Shown one piece after another: positions 25,152 to 34,104 of a stretch of DNA of 64,000 bases (position 1 is its first letter; each line of letters starts with the position of its first letter). The stretch comes from Streptomyces sp. NRRL F-6676 (GTDB taxonomy: Bacteria > Actinomycetota > Actinomycetes > Streptomycetales > Streptomycetaceae): positions 496,001 to 560,000 of the forward strand of contig NZ_JOHS01000001.1 of the NCBI RefSeq assembly GCF_000725625.1, given 5' to 3'. The translations under genes were made by a program, and so were the position numbers. A model generated the notes under the pieces. It was not told where the DNA came from. It searched no databases and worked only from the letters and a program-made list of their open reading frames with translations.

Positions 25152-25880
25152 ATGACCGCGCTCGCGGTTCCGCTGTGGGACGTCGACAACGGTCAGGGGC
25201 TGCGGCAGCTGTCCGAACTCGGCCTCGCCCTGCTGCTGTCGGGCCTGATCGGCTGGGAGCGGGCGGCGCGGCAGAAGAGTGCCGGTCTGCGCACCCACAC
25301 GCTCGTGGGCATCGCCAGCGCCCTGATGATGGAGGTGTCCCAGCACGGCTTCACCAACGTGCTCGGGCTGGACAACGTCTCCTTCGACCCGTCCCGCGTG
25401 GCCGCCCAGATCGTCTCCGGCATCGGCTTCATCGGCGGCGGCCTGATCTTCGTACGACGGGACGCGGTGCGCGGCCTGACCACCGCCGCGACCATCTGGC
25501 TGACCTGCGCGGTCGGCATGGCCTGCGGCGGCGGACTGCCCATCCTCGCCCTGGCCGTCACGGCCGTGCACTTCGTGGTCGTACGCGGCTACCCCCGGCT
25601 GGCCGCGCGCCTGCTCCCCGGCACCGCCTCCGCCTTCGAACTGCGCATGACCTACCGCACCGGCACCGCCCTGCTGCCCCAGCTGATGGAAACCTGCACC
25701 CGGCGCGGCTTCCGCATCCTCCAGGTACGCGTCGACCGCCTCCCGGGCCGCGCCGACCCCGCCGCCCGCGTCCTGCTCGAACTGGAGGGCTCCGCCGACA
25801 CCGGCACGCTGACGTCCGAACTGTTCCACAACGACGGCGTGATCGACATCGAGATGACCGCCACGGACGACGACGGGTAG
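25152..25880 (+). CDS. MgtC/SapB-family membrane protein
   Basis: 242 aa from ATG 25152, with GGGAGG just upstream; GTG 25146 is in frame but inside the ribosome site. About four to five helices fill residues 15-150. Family motifs are ALLLSGLIGWERAARQKSAG, GLRTHTLVGIASALMM and AAQIVSGIGFIGGGLI. The C-terminal 90 residues form an ACT-like cytoplasmic domain. MgtC proteins help growth at low magnesium or in acid stress, possibly by modulating ATP synthase. No magnesium riboswitch is visible in the 109 bp upstream. Confidence 0.86.
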   Translation: MTALAVPLWDVDNGQGLRQLSELGLALLLSGLIGWERAARQKSAGLRTHTLVGIASALMMEVSQHGFTNVLGLDNVSFDPSRVAAQIVSGIGFIGGGLIFVRRDAVRGLTTAATIWLTCAVGMACGGGLPILALAVTAVHFVVVRGYPRLAARLLPGTASAFELRMTYRTGTALLPQLMETCTRRGFRILQVRVDRLPGRADPAARVLLELEGSADTGTLTSELFHNDGVIDIEMTATDDDG

Positions 25881-25934
25881 CGCCCTCGGTACCGCGTGAC
25901 GACCCCGCGGTGCCCGTGCCCGACGCCCACCGTG

Positions 25935-26846
25935 TCACCGGCGTCCCGGGACGGGAGCCACCAGCCGCAGTCGCTGCCGACAGGTGCCCACGCGTACCGT
26001 CTGCCCCCACGTCAGCTCCAGGGCGTCGCCCTCCATGCCGTCCCCGAAGGCGACGAGGCGGTCGGACTCCACGGTGAGGCACAGCCGGCCGGCGGCGGCG
26101 AGTTCGCCCGCCACCAGGGAGGTGCCGGTGGACGGGGACGGCCAGGCCTCGCGGACGAACCACAGCAGGCGGTCCTCCGTGGGGTGCGGCAGCCGCAGCT
26201 CGCTGTTCCGCTGCTGCCACACCGACCGGAGCCAGCCGGTCGCGCCGGTGCCCGTGCCCACCAGCACCCCGGAGGATGCCTGGGCCTCGACGACACCCCC
26301 GTCGCCCTCCAGGCCCAGGCGGTATCTGGCCGTCTGGTGTCCGACGGCGCCGAGGTAGATCTCGTTGAGCGCGAGCAGCCGCTGGGTGTCGTCGGCGACG
26401 GCCTCGACCATGGTGAGCTCGTCCACCCGCGCGGCCGGCGCATCGCGCAGCAGCGCCGCCGCGTCGGCCGCGCGGTGCCGCACCAGCACGCCCGGGTTGC
26501 GCCCCGGCTCCGGGTCCACGCCGATCACCGGCTGCCCGGTGAGGTACTTGGCCACGTTGGCCACCAGCCCGTCCTGGCCCACCACGACCACGACGTCCTC
26601 CGGGGCGAACAGGAAGCGGTCCAGGTCACCGCGTTCCACCCGGGCCTGCCGCCAGGCCGGCGGGACCGCGGCGGCCACCTCGGCCAGCGCCCGGTGCGCG
26701 CGGTGGTGGCGTGCGGCGATCTCTCCGAGGTCGCGGCCGCGGGAGGAGAGGAAGAAGGCGGCCTGTCCGTGGGTGCCGTGCCGGGCCAGCAGCTCCTCGT
26801 ACTCCGTGGTGCGATGGACCAGGACGGCCCGCGGGGCGAGGCTCAT
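25935..26846 (-). CDS. Divergent NAD-kinase-like protein coupled to an SPFH gene
   Basis: 303 aa from ATG 26846, overlapping the SPFH stop by 4 bp. The fold of ATP-NAD kinases is suggested by VVVVGQDGLVANVAKYL, PVIGVDPEPGRNPGVL, LALNEIYLG and VGTGTGATGWLRSVW. The canonical motifs are changed: GGDGT is GQDGL and PTGSTAY is GTGATGW, while the NE pair is kept. It may therefore bind a nucleotide without NAD kinase activity or use another substrate. An ordinary housekeeping NAD kinase is expected elsewhere. The coupling suggests it works with the SPFH protein. I do not know a described function for this pair. Confidence 0.7.
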   Translation of the reverse strand: MSLAPRAVLVHRTTEYEELLARHGTHGQAAFFLSSRGRDLGEIAARHHRAHRALAEVAAAVPPAWRQARVERGDLDRFLFAPEDVVVVVGQDGLVANVAKYLTGQPVIGVDPEPGRNPGVLVRHRAADAAALLRDAPAARVDELTMVEAVADDTQRLLALNEIYLGAVGHQTARYRLGLEGDGGVVEAQASSGVLVGTGTGATGWLRSVWQQRNSELRLPHPTEDRLLWFVREAWPSPSTGTSLVAGELAAAGRLCLTVESDRLVAFGDGMEGDALELTWGQTVRVGTCRQRLRLVAPVPGRR

Positions 26847-27880
26847 CCCCGCTCACCGCCGCCGAGCCGGGCCAGCAGCCCGGTCAGCACGTCGGGGGAG
26901 AGGGTCACGCTCTCGATGCGCGGCAGGTTCTCCGCCAGCCGGGTGCCGGTGAGCGCGTGCAGCGTCGCCACGTCGACATCGCCGTGGACGCGCAGCCAGG
27001 CCGCCTGGGCCTCGGCCCGGGCCTCGCCGACCTCGCGCGCCGCCTGCGCCTCCGCCCGGGCGAGCGCCACCGAACGGGCGGCCTCCGCCTCGGCGAGCCG
27101 GACCGTGCGCGCCGCCTCGGCCTGCGCGCGCACCTGGTCGGCCGCCGCGTTCTCCTCCGCCTCCCGGCGCGCGTTGGCCCCGCGCTGCTCCACCAACCGC
27201 TCCTCGCGCCGGGCCAGTTCGATCTGGCTGGCCAGTTCGTTCTCGGCGATGGCGCGCTCGCGCTCCACCGCGACGGCCCGCCGCTCGTACGTCGCCCGGT
27301 CGGCCTCCTGCTGGATCAGCTCCCGGGCGGGCGTACGCAGCGCGCGCTCCACCTCCGCCTCGGGCCGTACGGCCATGACCCGTACGGCCACCACCTCGAT
27401 CCCGGTGGCCGGCAGCCGGGGCTCGGTGCCGAGGCCCGCCGCGATCCGCTCGCGCACCGCGGCCACCCCGTCGACCAGCGCCTCGGACAGCGGGGTACGG
27501 GCCAGCACATGCAGCGCGTGCTGCTGCGCGGTCTCGGTGAGCAGGGTGCCCAGCTGCTCCAGCGGGGCACCGCGCCAGACGCCGGTGTCCGGGTCGATGG
27601 AGAAGTCCAGACGGGCGGCGGCGAGCGCCGGATCGCCGATGCGGTAGGTGAGGGTGGCCTGCACCGACACGTCCTGGAAGTCGGCGGTGCGGGCGCGGAA
27701 CGTCATGGCCAGCTCCCGGTCCTCCACGGGCACTTCGGACAGCGCGGCGGTCAGCGGACGGAACCAGAAGCCCAGCCCGGGCCCGTCGTGCACGAGCCTT
27801 CCGTCACGGTGGTGCCGGATGTGCGCCGTGGGCGTGGCACGCAGGTGGCGCCAGCCCAGGCGCCGGGTGATGTCGGCCAT
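26843..27880 (-). CDS. SPFH/Band 7 (prohibitin-like) domain protein
   Basis: 345 aa from ATG 27880, with AGAGGGGG 6-7 nt upstream. Residues about 15-185 form the SPFH domain (PVEDRELAMTFRARTADFQD, VSVQATLTYRIGDP, GIEVVAVRVMAVRPEAEVER). Residues about 190-295 are a long Ala/Glu/Arg coiled coil, followed by a short C-terminal helix region ending LTGLLARLGGGE. Unlike most flotillin or stomatin proteins it has no obvious N-terminal membrane helix, so membrane contact may be peripheral. SPFH proteins assemble into cages that organise membrane partners. It is the first gene of a two-gene operon with the NAD-kinase-like protein. Confidence 0.85.
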   Translation of the reverse strand: MADITRRLGWRHLRATPTAHIRHHRDGRLVHDGPGLGFWFRPLTAALSEVPVEDRELAMTFRARTADFQDVSVQATLTYRIGDPALAAARLDFSIDPDTGVWRGAPLEQLGTLLTETAQQHALHVLARTPLSEALVDGVAAVRERIAAGLGTEPRLPATGIEVVAVRVMAVRPEAEVERALRTPARELIQQEADRATYERRAVAVERERAIAENELASQIELARREERLVEQRGANARREAEENAAADQVRAQAEAARTVRLAEAEAARSVALARAEAQAAREVGEARAEAQAAWLRVHGDVDVATLHALTGTRLAENLPRIESVTLSPDVLTGLLARLGGGERG

Positions 27881-27891
27881 GAGAGCCCCCT

Positions 27892-27950
27892 CTTTCTCGT
27901 CCCAGTGACGATAAAACGAGAGGCTCATAATCGTCAAGAAGACGAGAAAG
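27892..27950 (-). promoter_or_regulatory. SPFH operon promoter flanked by a 10-bp inverted repeat
   Basis: On the minus strand TTGACG (27937-27932), an 18-bp spacer and TATCGT (27913-27908) form a good promoter. CTTTCTCGTC (27892-27901) and GACGAGAAAG (27941-27950) are perfect inverted copies on either side, 39 bp apart. Partial copies of the CTCGT core occur between them. This is a probable repressor or activator binding site. Confidence 0.65.
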
Positions 27951-28122
27951 GCTCGTGCGGTGGCGGTACGGCGTGGCCGCCCGCCGGGACCGCGTCGCCC
28001 TGTCGGCCGGCGGCGTCCCGCAGCGCGGGGGGATCGCCGTGCCGTCCGTGCCCGTCACCGCGCGGACACCGCCATGCGCCGGTGCGGGAGCGACTGTCAG
28101 ACCCGCCTGAGATGCTCCGCGC

Positions 28123-28578
28123 ATGGAGATGACAGTGCAGCTGACGATCGACTGCTCCGATCCGCAGCGGATGGTGGCCTTCTGGGCGGAGGCGCTGGGC
28201 TACGTGCCCGAGCCTCCGCCGGGCGGGCATGCCACCTGGCGTGCCTACTGGGCGGCCATGGGCGTGCCCGAGGAGGAACTGCCGGCCGGTGCCGGGGATG
28301 TTCCGGAGTCCCTCGTCGATCCCGCGGGACACGGGCCGAGAGTCTGGTTCCAGCAGGTTCCGGAGGCGAAGGCCGCCAAGAACCGGTGGCACTTCGACCT
28401 GAAGGTCGGCGGGGGCCGTGACGTCCCGCTGGACGTCCGCGTGCGGCGGGTCAGGGCAACGGTGGACCGGCTGGTCAAGGCCGGTGCCACCGTGCTGCGG
28501 ATCAACGACGAGCCGGACATGGGGTTCTACGCCACGGCCATGCAGGACCCCGAGGGCAACGAATTCGACGTCGTCTGA
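28123..28578 (+). CDS. VOC/glyoxalase-like protein
   Basis: 151 aa from ATG 28123; ATG 28129 is also possible. GATGCT (28111-28116) 6 nt upstream could be a leaderless -10. The single-chain VOC fold is shown by QLTIDCSDPQRMVAFWAEAL, a KNRWHFDLKVGGG metal His and the closing MQDPEGNEFDVV. This form is common in Streptomyces, often annotated as glyoxalase/bleomycin resistance-like, with unknown substrate. A weak hairpin separates it from the convergent monooxygenase. Confidence 0.8.
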   Translation: MEMTVQLTIDCSDPQRMVAFWAEALGYVPEPPPGGHATWRAYWAAMGVPEEELPAGAGDVPESLVDPAGHGPRVWFQQVPEAKAAKNRWHFDLKVGGGRDVPLDVRVRRVRATVDRLVKAGATVLRINDEPDMGFYATAMQDPEGNEFDVV

Positions 28579-28608
28579 CGGCTGTCGCGGCCCGCTCGGC
28601 GCCGTCAG
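28575..28608. terminator. Weak hairpin between convergent genes
   Basis: CTGACGGC (28575-28582) and GCCGTCAG (28601-28608) pair perfectly across 18 nt. It spans both stop codons of the VOC gene and the monooxygenase gene. Confidence 0.4.
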
Positions 28609-30275
28609 GCGAAGGTGCGGCCCAGATGCGCCGCCAGCTCCTCCGGTACGGCCGACCGGAAGCGCGCGGAGACGTAGCCGTCCGGGCGGATCAGCAGCGC
28701 CTCGCCGTCCTGCGGCGCGTACGCGGCACGGAACTCGCCCGCCGCGTCGCGCAGCCGGGGCGGACGCAGGCCGACCGGGCGGGCGTCCTGCGGGACCTCC
28801 GCGTCGGTGATCAGGTAGGCGTCGAGCAGCCCGTGGGCGGCGCGACGAGCCTCGGCGGCGCAGGCCTCGAGCCGCGCGGCGCCGTCGCCCGAGACGTGCC
28901 GCGGGCCCGCGTACAGCAGCAGCGTGTGCCGCGGGGTGCGCAGCAGGTCGAACAACCGCTGCGGGTAGGCGGCGAGTTCGCCCAGCAGGCCGCGGCAGTC
29001 CGGCGCGCGCTCACCCGACGCGGGACCGTCCGCGCGCTCGCCGTCCGCCGCCCGCGGCTGGATCAGCGGGCTGTCCGGGTAGGCGACCGTGAGCTGGGCC
29101 TGACGCCGCAGGAACACTTCGGGGCCGTTGCCCTTGTCGCTGTTGCCGCGGGCGTCGCGGACGGTACGGGCGTGCCGGACCGTGCGGTCGACCACCTCGC
29201 GGGCGACGGGGTGGCGTTCGGCGTGGTAGCTGTCCAGCACGTCGTCCGTGGCCAGACCGCGGACGGCGAGGGCGAGCTTCCAGCCGAGGTTGTGGGCGTC
29301 CTGCACACCGGTGTTCAGCCCCTGCCCGCCGATCGGCGGGTGGACGTGCGCGGCGTCCCCGGCGACGAAGAGGCGGCCGCTGCGGTAACGGTCCACCAGC
29401 CGGTGACCGGTCCGGAAGACGGACGACCAGCGCAGCGCGGAGGCTCTCGCCGGCTCGGGGGACAGCCGGTCCAGCACGGCCTGGATGTAGCCGAGGTCCG
29501 GCCCCTGACCGTCCCCCAGGTCGAGCGCCCCGTCCGACGCGCTCGCGCCGTCGTCGGCCCCGGCCCCGTCACCGGGCCGCAGCATCGACAGCCAGTACCG
29601 CCGCGCACCCGGCATCGGGATGCAGACGAGCATGTCGTCCACCGCACCGCCGGCGTCCAGGTGTACGGACCGCATGCTGTAGCCGGCGGGCATGTCCCAG
29701 TCGACCTCGACGTCGGCGATCAGGAAACGCTCGGGCAGGACGTCGCCCTCGAAGGCCAGCCCGGCCGCCTTGCGGACCAGGCTGTGCGCCCCGTCGCAGC
29801 CCACCACATAGCGGGCGGTCAGCCGCTCGGTGCCGCCGTCGGGGCCCGCGAGGACGACCTCCACCTCGTCCGGGTGCGCCGTGACCGAGCGGACCTCGAC
29901 CGGCCGCTCCACCTCCGTGCCGAAGCGTGCGAGATGCTCGGTGAGCAGCCGCTCGGTCGTGTACTGGGGCAGCGTGGCGAAGGGGTACGGGATGTCCGGC
30001 GGCAGCGTCAGCCGGACCGGTCCGTCGCCCGGCTTGCCGTCGGTGAAGACCAGCTGGCCCAGATGCGGCACCGCCTCGTCCAGCACCCCGGGGACCAGGC
30101 CCATGCCGTCCCACACCTCCAGCGTGCGGGGCAGGACGCCGATGGCCTTCGCGTGAGGCTGCGGGGCGGCCAGGCGGTCGACGATGCGGCAGTCCACTCC
30201 GTGCCGCCGCAGCTCGGCCGCCGCCGTCAGTCCCACCGGGCCCGCGCCCACCACGAGTACGTCGACATCGGCCAT
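28605..30275 (-). CDS. FAD-dependent aromatic monooxygenase
   Basis: 556 aa from ATG 30275, with GAGGAGAGGG about 8-10 nt upstream. FAD motifs are VVGAGPVGLTAAAELRRHG at the N-terminus and VAGDAAHVHPPIGGQGLN at about residue 310. VVGCDGAHSLVR is the middle motif. A low-complexity Asp/Ala insert (about residues 235-255) and a thioredoxin-like C-terminal domain complete a PF01494-type hydroxylase, similar in layout to pentachlorophenol or anthracycline hydroxylases. No regulator is adjacent. It is a paralogue of the gene at 4014-5516 with a longer central region. Substrate unknown. Confidence 0.85.
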   Translation of the reverse strand: MADVDVLVVGAGPVGLTAAAELRRHGVDCRIVDRLAAPQPHAKAIGVLPRTLEVWDGMGLVPGVLDEAVPHLGQLVFTDGKPGDGPVRLTLPPDIPYPFATLPQYTTERLLTEHLARFGTEVERPVEVRSVTAHPDEVEVVLAGPDGGTERLTARYVVGCDGAHSLVRKAAGLAFEGDVLPERFLIADVEVDWDMPAGYSMRSVHLDAGGAVDDMLVCIPMPGARRYWLSMLRPGDGAGADDGASASDGALDLGDGQGPDLGYIQAVLDRLSPEPARASALRWSSVFRTGHRLVDRYRSGRLFVAGDAAHVHPPIGGQGLNTGVQDAHNLGWKLALAVRGLATDDVLDSYHAERHPVAREVVDRTVRHARTVRDARGNSDKGNGPEVFLRRQAQLTVAYPDSPLIQPRAADGERADGPASGERAPDCRGLLGELAAYPQRLFDLLRTPRHTLLLYAGPRHVSGDGAARLEACAAEARRAAHGLLDAYLITDAEVPQDARPVGLRPPRLRDAAGEFRAAYAPQDGEALLIRPDGYVSARFRSAVPEELAAHLGRTFA

Positions 30276-30577
30276 GATCCGGCCCTCTCCTCGTCCGACA
30301 GGGGGTTCCGGGCCAGTCTGCGCCGGTGGACCGCGGGCGACGCGGCGGGGACGGGGCCGCTCGCCGCGCGAGGGCGACAGACCGGCTGGTCAGGACGGGT
30401 CCACCAGGCGCCAGGTTCACTGGATCGGCCGGGGCCGGACTGGAGTAGCGCCGCGCGGAGACGGCCCGTGGTTCAGCCGGCGGCACGAGGCGGCGACGGT
30501 GTTTCCGCGCCGTTCGGGGCGGTACTCCATAGCCTCGCACCGCTGCTGGGCGATTCGGTACCGGAAGGGATGATGGT
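30276..30577. other. 302-bp gap, no gene seen
   Basis: This gap separates the monooxygenase start from the YrhK-like start. It holds the ribosome sites of both divergent genes (GAGGAGAGGG near 30280-30290, minus strand; GGAAGGGA at 30563-30570, plus strand). No convincing small gene, repeat or operator was found. Confidence 0.5.
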
Positions 30578-30811
30578 GTGCTGCCCCGACTCGAGCGATA
30601 CCTGCTTCAGGACTTCCCGTTCATCCACCTGGTCATCGGGGGCATCGGCAACACGACGTTCCTGATCGGCAGCGTGTTCTTCCTCTTCCCCAGCTTGGAA
30701 CGGGTCGCCCTGTGGCTGTTCGTGGTGGGATCGCTGGGCATGTTCGTCGGCACCCTCGGTGAGGTCTTCGTCCGGCATGCGCGCAAGTCCCGTCAGCGGA
30801 CAGGGAGCTGA
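30578..30811 (+). CDS. Small YrhK-like membrane protein
   Basis: 77 aa from GTG 30578, behind GGAAGGGATGATG. Two membrane helices are visible (FIHLVIGGIGNTTFLIGSVFF and VALWLFVVGSLGMFVGTLGE), followed by a basic tail. The pattern matches the YrhK-like domain, a small two-helix family of unknown function. Monocistronic, ending at a strong hairpin. Confidence 0.7.
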   Translation: MLPRLERYLLQDFPFIHLVIGGIGNTTFLIGSVFFLFPSLERVALWLFVVGSLGMFVGTLGEVFVRHARKSRQRTGS

Positions 30812-30831
30812 ACGGGCGCACCGGGCGGTCA

Positions 30832-30859
30832 CGAGCCGGCCTCCGGGGAGGCCGGCTCG
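30832..30859. terminator. Bidirectional hairpin between YrhK-like and rhamnosidase genes
   Basis: A perfect 13-bp stem (30832-30844 with 30847-30859) starts CGAGCCGGCCTCC. It lies between convergent stops at 30811 and 30895. Confidence 0.72.
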
Positions 30860-30894
30860 ACGTCCGGATCCGGGCGCGCCGCGACTTGGGCGGC

Positions 30895-33800
30895 TCAGAC
30901 CGTGAAGCGGTATGTGCCCGAGTCCACGTGGAAGATCTGGTGGCCGTCCTCGTGTCGTAGCCGTGTGCCGCCCGAGTGGGTGACGCGCTCCGTGGCGGAG
31001 GCTGGGACCCATACCTGGGCGGTGGTGTTCGGGGGGATGGAGCAGGTCAGTTCGAAGCGGCCCCGCTTCCGGCTCCAGCGGGTGGAGATCGGCCCGCGGA
31101 CGGAAGTGAACGTGGCGCGGGCCGAGTCGATGCCGCCGCCGGGACGGGGGCGGATGAGGACCTCGCGGTAGCCGGGGCGGGCGGCGGAGATGCCGGCGAT
31201 GTTCGCGTACATCCACTGGCCCACCGAACCGTAGGCGTAGTGGTTGAAGGAGTTCATGCCCGGGTCCTGGAACGTGCCGTCGGGCCGCAGGGAGTCCCAG
31301 CGTTCCCACATGGTGGTCGCGCCCCGGTCGATCTGGTAGCCCCAGCTGGGGAAGGTGCGCCGGGTGAGCAGCCGGTAGGCGACGTCGGTGTGGCCGGTGT
31401 CGGTGAGGACGGGCAGCAGCCGGGGAGTGCCGAGGAACCCCGTCGACAGATGCTCGTCGCGCGCCTCGATCAGTGCGACGAGCCGGTCGGCCGCCGCACC
31501 GCGCAGCGCGTCCGGGAGCAGGTTCATCGACAGGGCCAGGACGTAGGCGGTCTGCGTGTCGCCCTTCACCGTGCCGTCGGCCCCGACGTACGCCTTCTGG
31601 AAGGCGGCGCGGACCCGGCCGAAGAGGTCCTCCTGGGCGGCGGGGTCCTTGCCGAGCTCACGGGCCATCCGCGCGGCGAGGTCGGCGCTGTGCGCGAAGT
31701 ACGCGGTGGCGACGACGTCCTTGGGCGTCTCGTCGGACAGGTTCAGCCAGTCCCCGTAGCCCTCCGCGGGCCGCAGCAGACCGTCGCTGTGCTTCTCCAG
31801 ATAGCCGAGCCAGTCCACCACCGACGCCCACGCGTCCTGGAGCACCCGCAGGTCCCCGTACGCCTGGTACAGCGCCCACGGCACGGTCACCCCCGCGTCA
31901 CCCCAGCCGGCCGCGCCGTCACCGAGACGGCCGACGTCGGGCGCCACATGCGTGAAGGAGCCCTCCGGCGTCTGTGCGTCGCGCAGGTCGGTGAGCCACT
32001 TGGTCAGAAAGCGGGCCGACTCCATGGTGTACGCGGCGGTGGGCGCGAACACGTTGATGTCACCGGTCCAGCCGAGCCGCTCGTCGCGCGCCGGTGTGTC
32101 GGTGGGGACGGAGAGGAAGTTGCCGCGCTGCCCCCAGGTGATGTTGCTGTGCAGCTGGTTGAGCAGGGCGGAGTCCGTCACGAAATCGAGGGTGGCGGGC
32201 GCGTCGGTGTGCATCACGCGGCCGGTGATGGCCTTCGCGGTGGGGGTGCCGGGGAAGCCGGTCACCTCCACGTAGCGGAACCCGTGGAAGGTGAAGCGGG
32301 GCTCGTAGGTCTCCGTGCCGCGCCCCTTGAGGACGTAGGTGTCGGTCGCCTTCGCCGTCCGCAGGTTGGCCGTGTAGACCGTGCCGTCCGGATTGAGCAC
32401 CTCGGCGTGGCGCAGCCGTACGGTCGTCCCCGAGGGGCCGGAGACGGTGAGCCGCACAGAGCCGACCATGTTCTGCCCCAGGTCGAAGACGAAGACACCG
32501 GGCCGGGGCTCGGTCACCTCGACGGGCCTCAGTTCGTCGGTGACCCGGACCGGGCCGTCCGCCTGGGCGACGATCCGCTGCGGCACGTCCGTCCCGGCCT
32601 CGCGTACGGCGAGCCAGTCCCCGTCGTCGAAGCCGGGCGAGGCCCAGCCGGGAGTCTCCGCGCGGGCGTCGTACGTCTCACCGTTCAGCAGGTCGGCGGA
32701 GAGGATCGGTCCGGCGGACGCCAGCCAGTCGGTGTCCGAGGTGATGCGCGCACTGCTGCCGTCGGCGTAGTCGACCTCCAACTGCGCGAGCAGCGCCGGG
32801 TGTTCGCCGTACTGGTGCGGGCCGAACATGCCGACGTTGCCGGCGTACCAGCCGGGCGCGAGGTACACCCCGAGGGCGTTGGCGCCGGATCGCAGCAGGT
32901 GCGTGACGTCGTGGGTCCGGTACTGCACACGGGTGCGGTAGTCCGTCCAGCCGGGGGCGAGTTGGTCGGTGCCGACCCGGACGCCGTTCAGATGCGCCTC
33001 GTACAGACCGAGCGCGGTGAGGTACAGCCGGGCCCGCTCGACCTTCTTGCGCCGCAGCCGGAACGTGCGACGCAGCTGCGTGACGGCGTACGAGGCGGGG
33101 GTGACCGTCCCCCAGGGGCCGGAGCCCGAGGGGGCCGCCTCCTTGGCGGCCTCCCAGGCGGAGTCGTCGAAGTCCGCCTCGCGCCAACTCCCCTCCGGTT
33201 CCCGGTCGGTGGTCTTCCACGAGGCGTCGGTGACGATCCGCCGCTCTCCGGAGGCGGTGCGCACGACGAGTACGGCGAGCAGGCCGGCGGGACCGTCGGT
33301 GGCGTTGGTGGCCGCGACCGCGAGTACCGTGCGCCCGGACCGCGCGTGCGCGAGGACGTCCACGACGGCGGGCCTGCGCCAGTCCTCGTTGTCGGTGTCG
33401 AGGTCGGTGCGGGCCACTTCGGTGCCGTTGACGGCGACGGAGTACACGTTGTCGGCGGTGATCGCCAGCGTGGCCGAGGTGATGTCCGCCGGGAGGTCGA
33501 CCGTGCGGCGGAACCAGCGGGTGCCGGCGGGGACTTCGGTCGCCGGATCGCCCTCGGGGAACCAGATCCAGTCGCACCCCTGGAACGACGGCGCGTCGGT
33601 CAGCTCGGCGGGCGGGGCGATCCACCGCGCGGTCCACTGATCGGCGCCGAGCAGCCCGGTCTCCCACCAGGACGGCTCGCTCCACCCGGACACCGCGCCC
33701 TCGCCGTCCCACACCTGTACGGACCAGAAGTACCGCTTCCTGGGCTCCAGCGCGGGACCGCCGTAGGGGACGAGGACGGAGTCGGCGGACTGCACCTTTC

Positions 33801-34104
33801 CGCTGTCCCACACGTCGGGTCGCCGCAGGCCGGCGGCGCTGGACGCCACACGTATCCGGTACGCGCTCTGCCGGACACCCGGCGCCTTCGACACCATCGG
33901 CCAGCTCAGGCGGGGGCGGGCCGTGTCCAGGCCCAGGGGATGCCGGACGTACTCGACGGTGGGCGCCACCACCTCCGCCGCGGCCCGTCGCCCCGCCGTC
34001 CCGGTGCCCGGGGACGCGGTTGCGGCCCCGGCCGCGGCAGGTCTCGCGGCCACCGCGGCGACCGCCGCCGCCGTACTCGCCAGGATGCCTCTACGACTGA
34101 TCAC
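30895..34104 (-). CDS. Secreted alpha-L-rhamnosidase (GH78)
   Basis: 1069 aa from GTG 34104, with GAGG 8 nt upstream. The N-terminus ISRRGILASTAAAVAAVAA is a twin-arginine signal peptide, so export is as a folded protein. A fibronectin-like domain (about 50-160), two beta-sandwich Bac_rhamnosid domains, the (alpha/alpha)6 catalytic barrel and a C-terminal sandwich follow in normal GH78 order. Catalytic segments are DERLGWTGDINVF and GATTMWERWDSLRPDG. It removes terminal L-rhamnose from plant glycosides or pectic polymers. Upstream palindromes of LacI type suggest sugar induction. No transporter or rhamnose pathway gene is adjacent. Confidence 0.93.
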   Translation of the reverse strand: MISRRGILASTAAAVAAVAARPAAAGAATASPGTGTAGRRAAAEVVAPTVEYVRHPLGLDTARPRLSWPMVSKAPGVRQSAYRIRVASSAAGLRRPDVWDSGKVQSADSVLVPYGGPALEPRKRYFWSVQVWDGEGAVSGWSEPSWWETGLLGADQWTARWIAPPAELTDAPSFQGCDWIWFPEGDPATEVPAGTRWFRRTVDLPADITSATLAITADNVYSVAVNGTEVARTDLDTDNEDWRRPAVVDVLAHARSGRTVLAVAATNATDGPAGLLAVLVVRTASGERRIVTDASWKTTDREPEGSWREADFDDSAWEAAKEAAPSGSGPWGTVTPASYAVTQLRRTFRLRRKKVERARLYLTALGLYEAHLNGVRVGTDQLAPGWTDYRTRVQYRTHDVTHLLRSGANALGVYLAPGWYAGNVGMFGPHQYGEHPALLAQLEVDYADGSSARITSDTDWLASAGPILSADLLNGETYDARAETPGWASPGFDDGDWLAVREAGTDVPQRIVAQADGPVRVTDELRPVEVTEPRPGVFVFDLGQNMVGSVRLTVSGPSGTTVRLRHAEVLNPDGTVYTANLRTAKATDTYVLKGRGTETYEPRFTFHGFRYVEVTGFPGTPTAKAITGRVMHTDAPATLDFVTDSALLNQLHSNITWGQRGNFLSVPTDTPARDERLGWTGDINVFAPTAAYTMESARFLTKWLTDLRDAQTPEGSFTHVAPDVGRLGDGAAGWGDAGVTVPWALYQAYGDLRVLQDAWASVVDWLGYLEKHSDGLLRPAEGYGDWLNLSDETPKDVVATAYFAHSADLAARMARELGKDPAAQEDLFGRVRAAFQKAYVGADGTVKGDTQTAYVLALSMNLLPDALRGAAADRLVALIEARDEHLSTGFLGTPRLLPVLTDTGHTDVAYRLLTRRTFPSWGYQIDRGATTMWERWDSLRPDGTFQDPGMNSFNHYAYGSVGQWMYANIAGISAARPGYREVLIRPRPGGGIDSARATFTSVRGPISTRWSRKRGRFELTCSIPPNTTAQVWVPASATERVTHSGGTRLRHEDGHQIFHVDSGTYRFTV

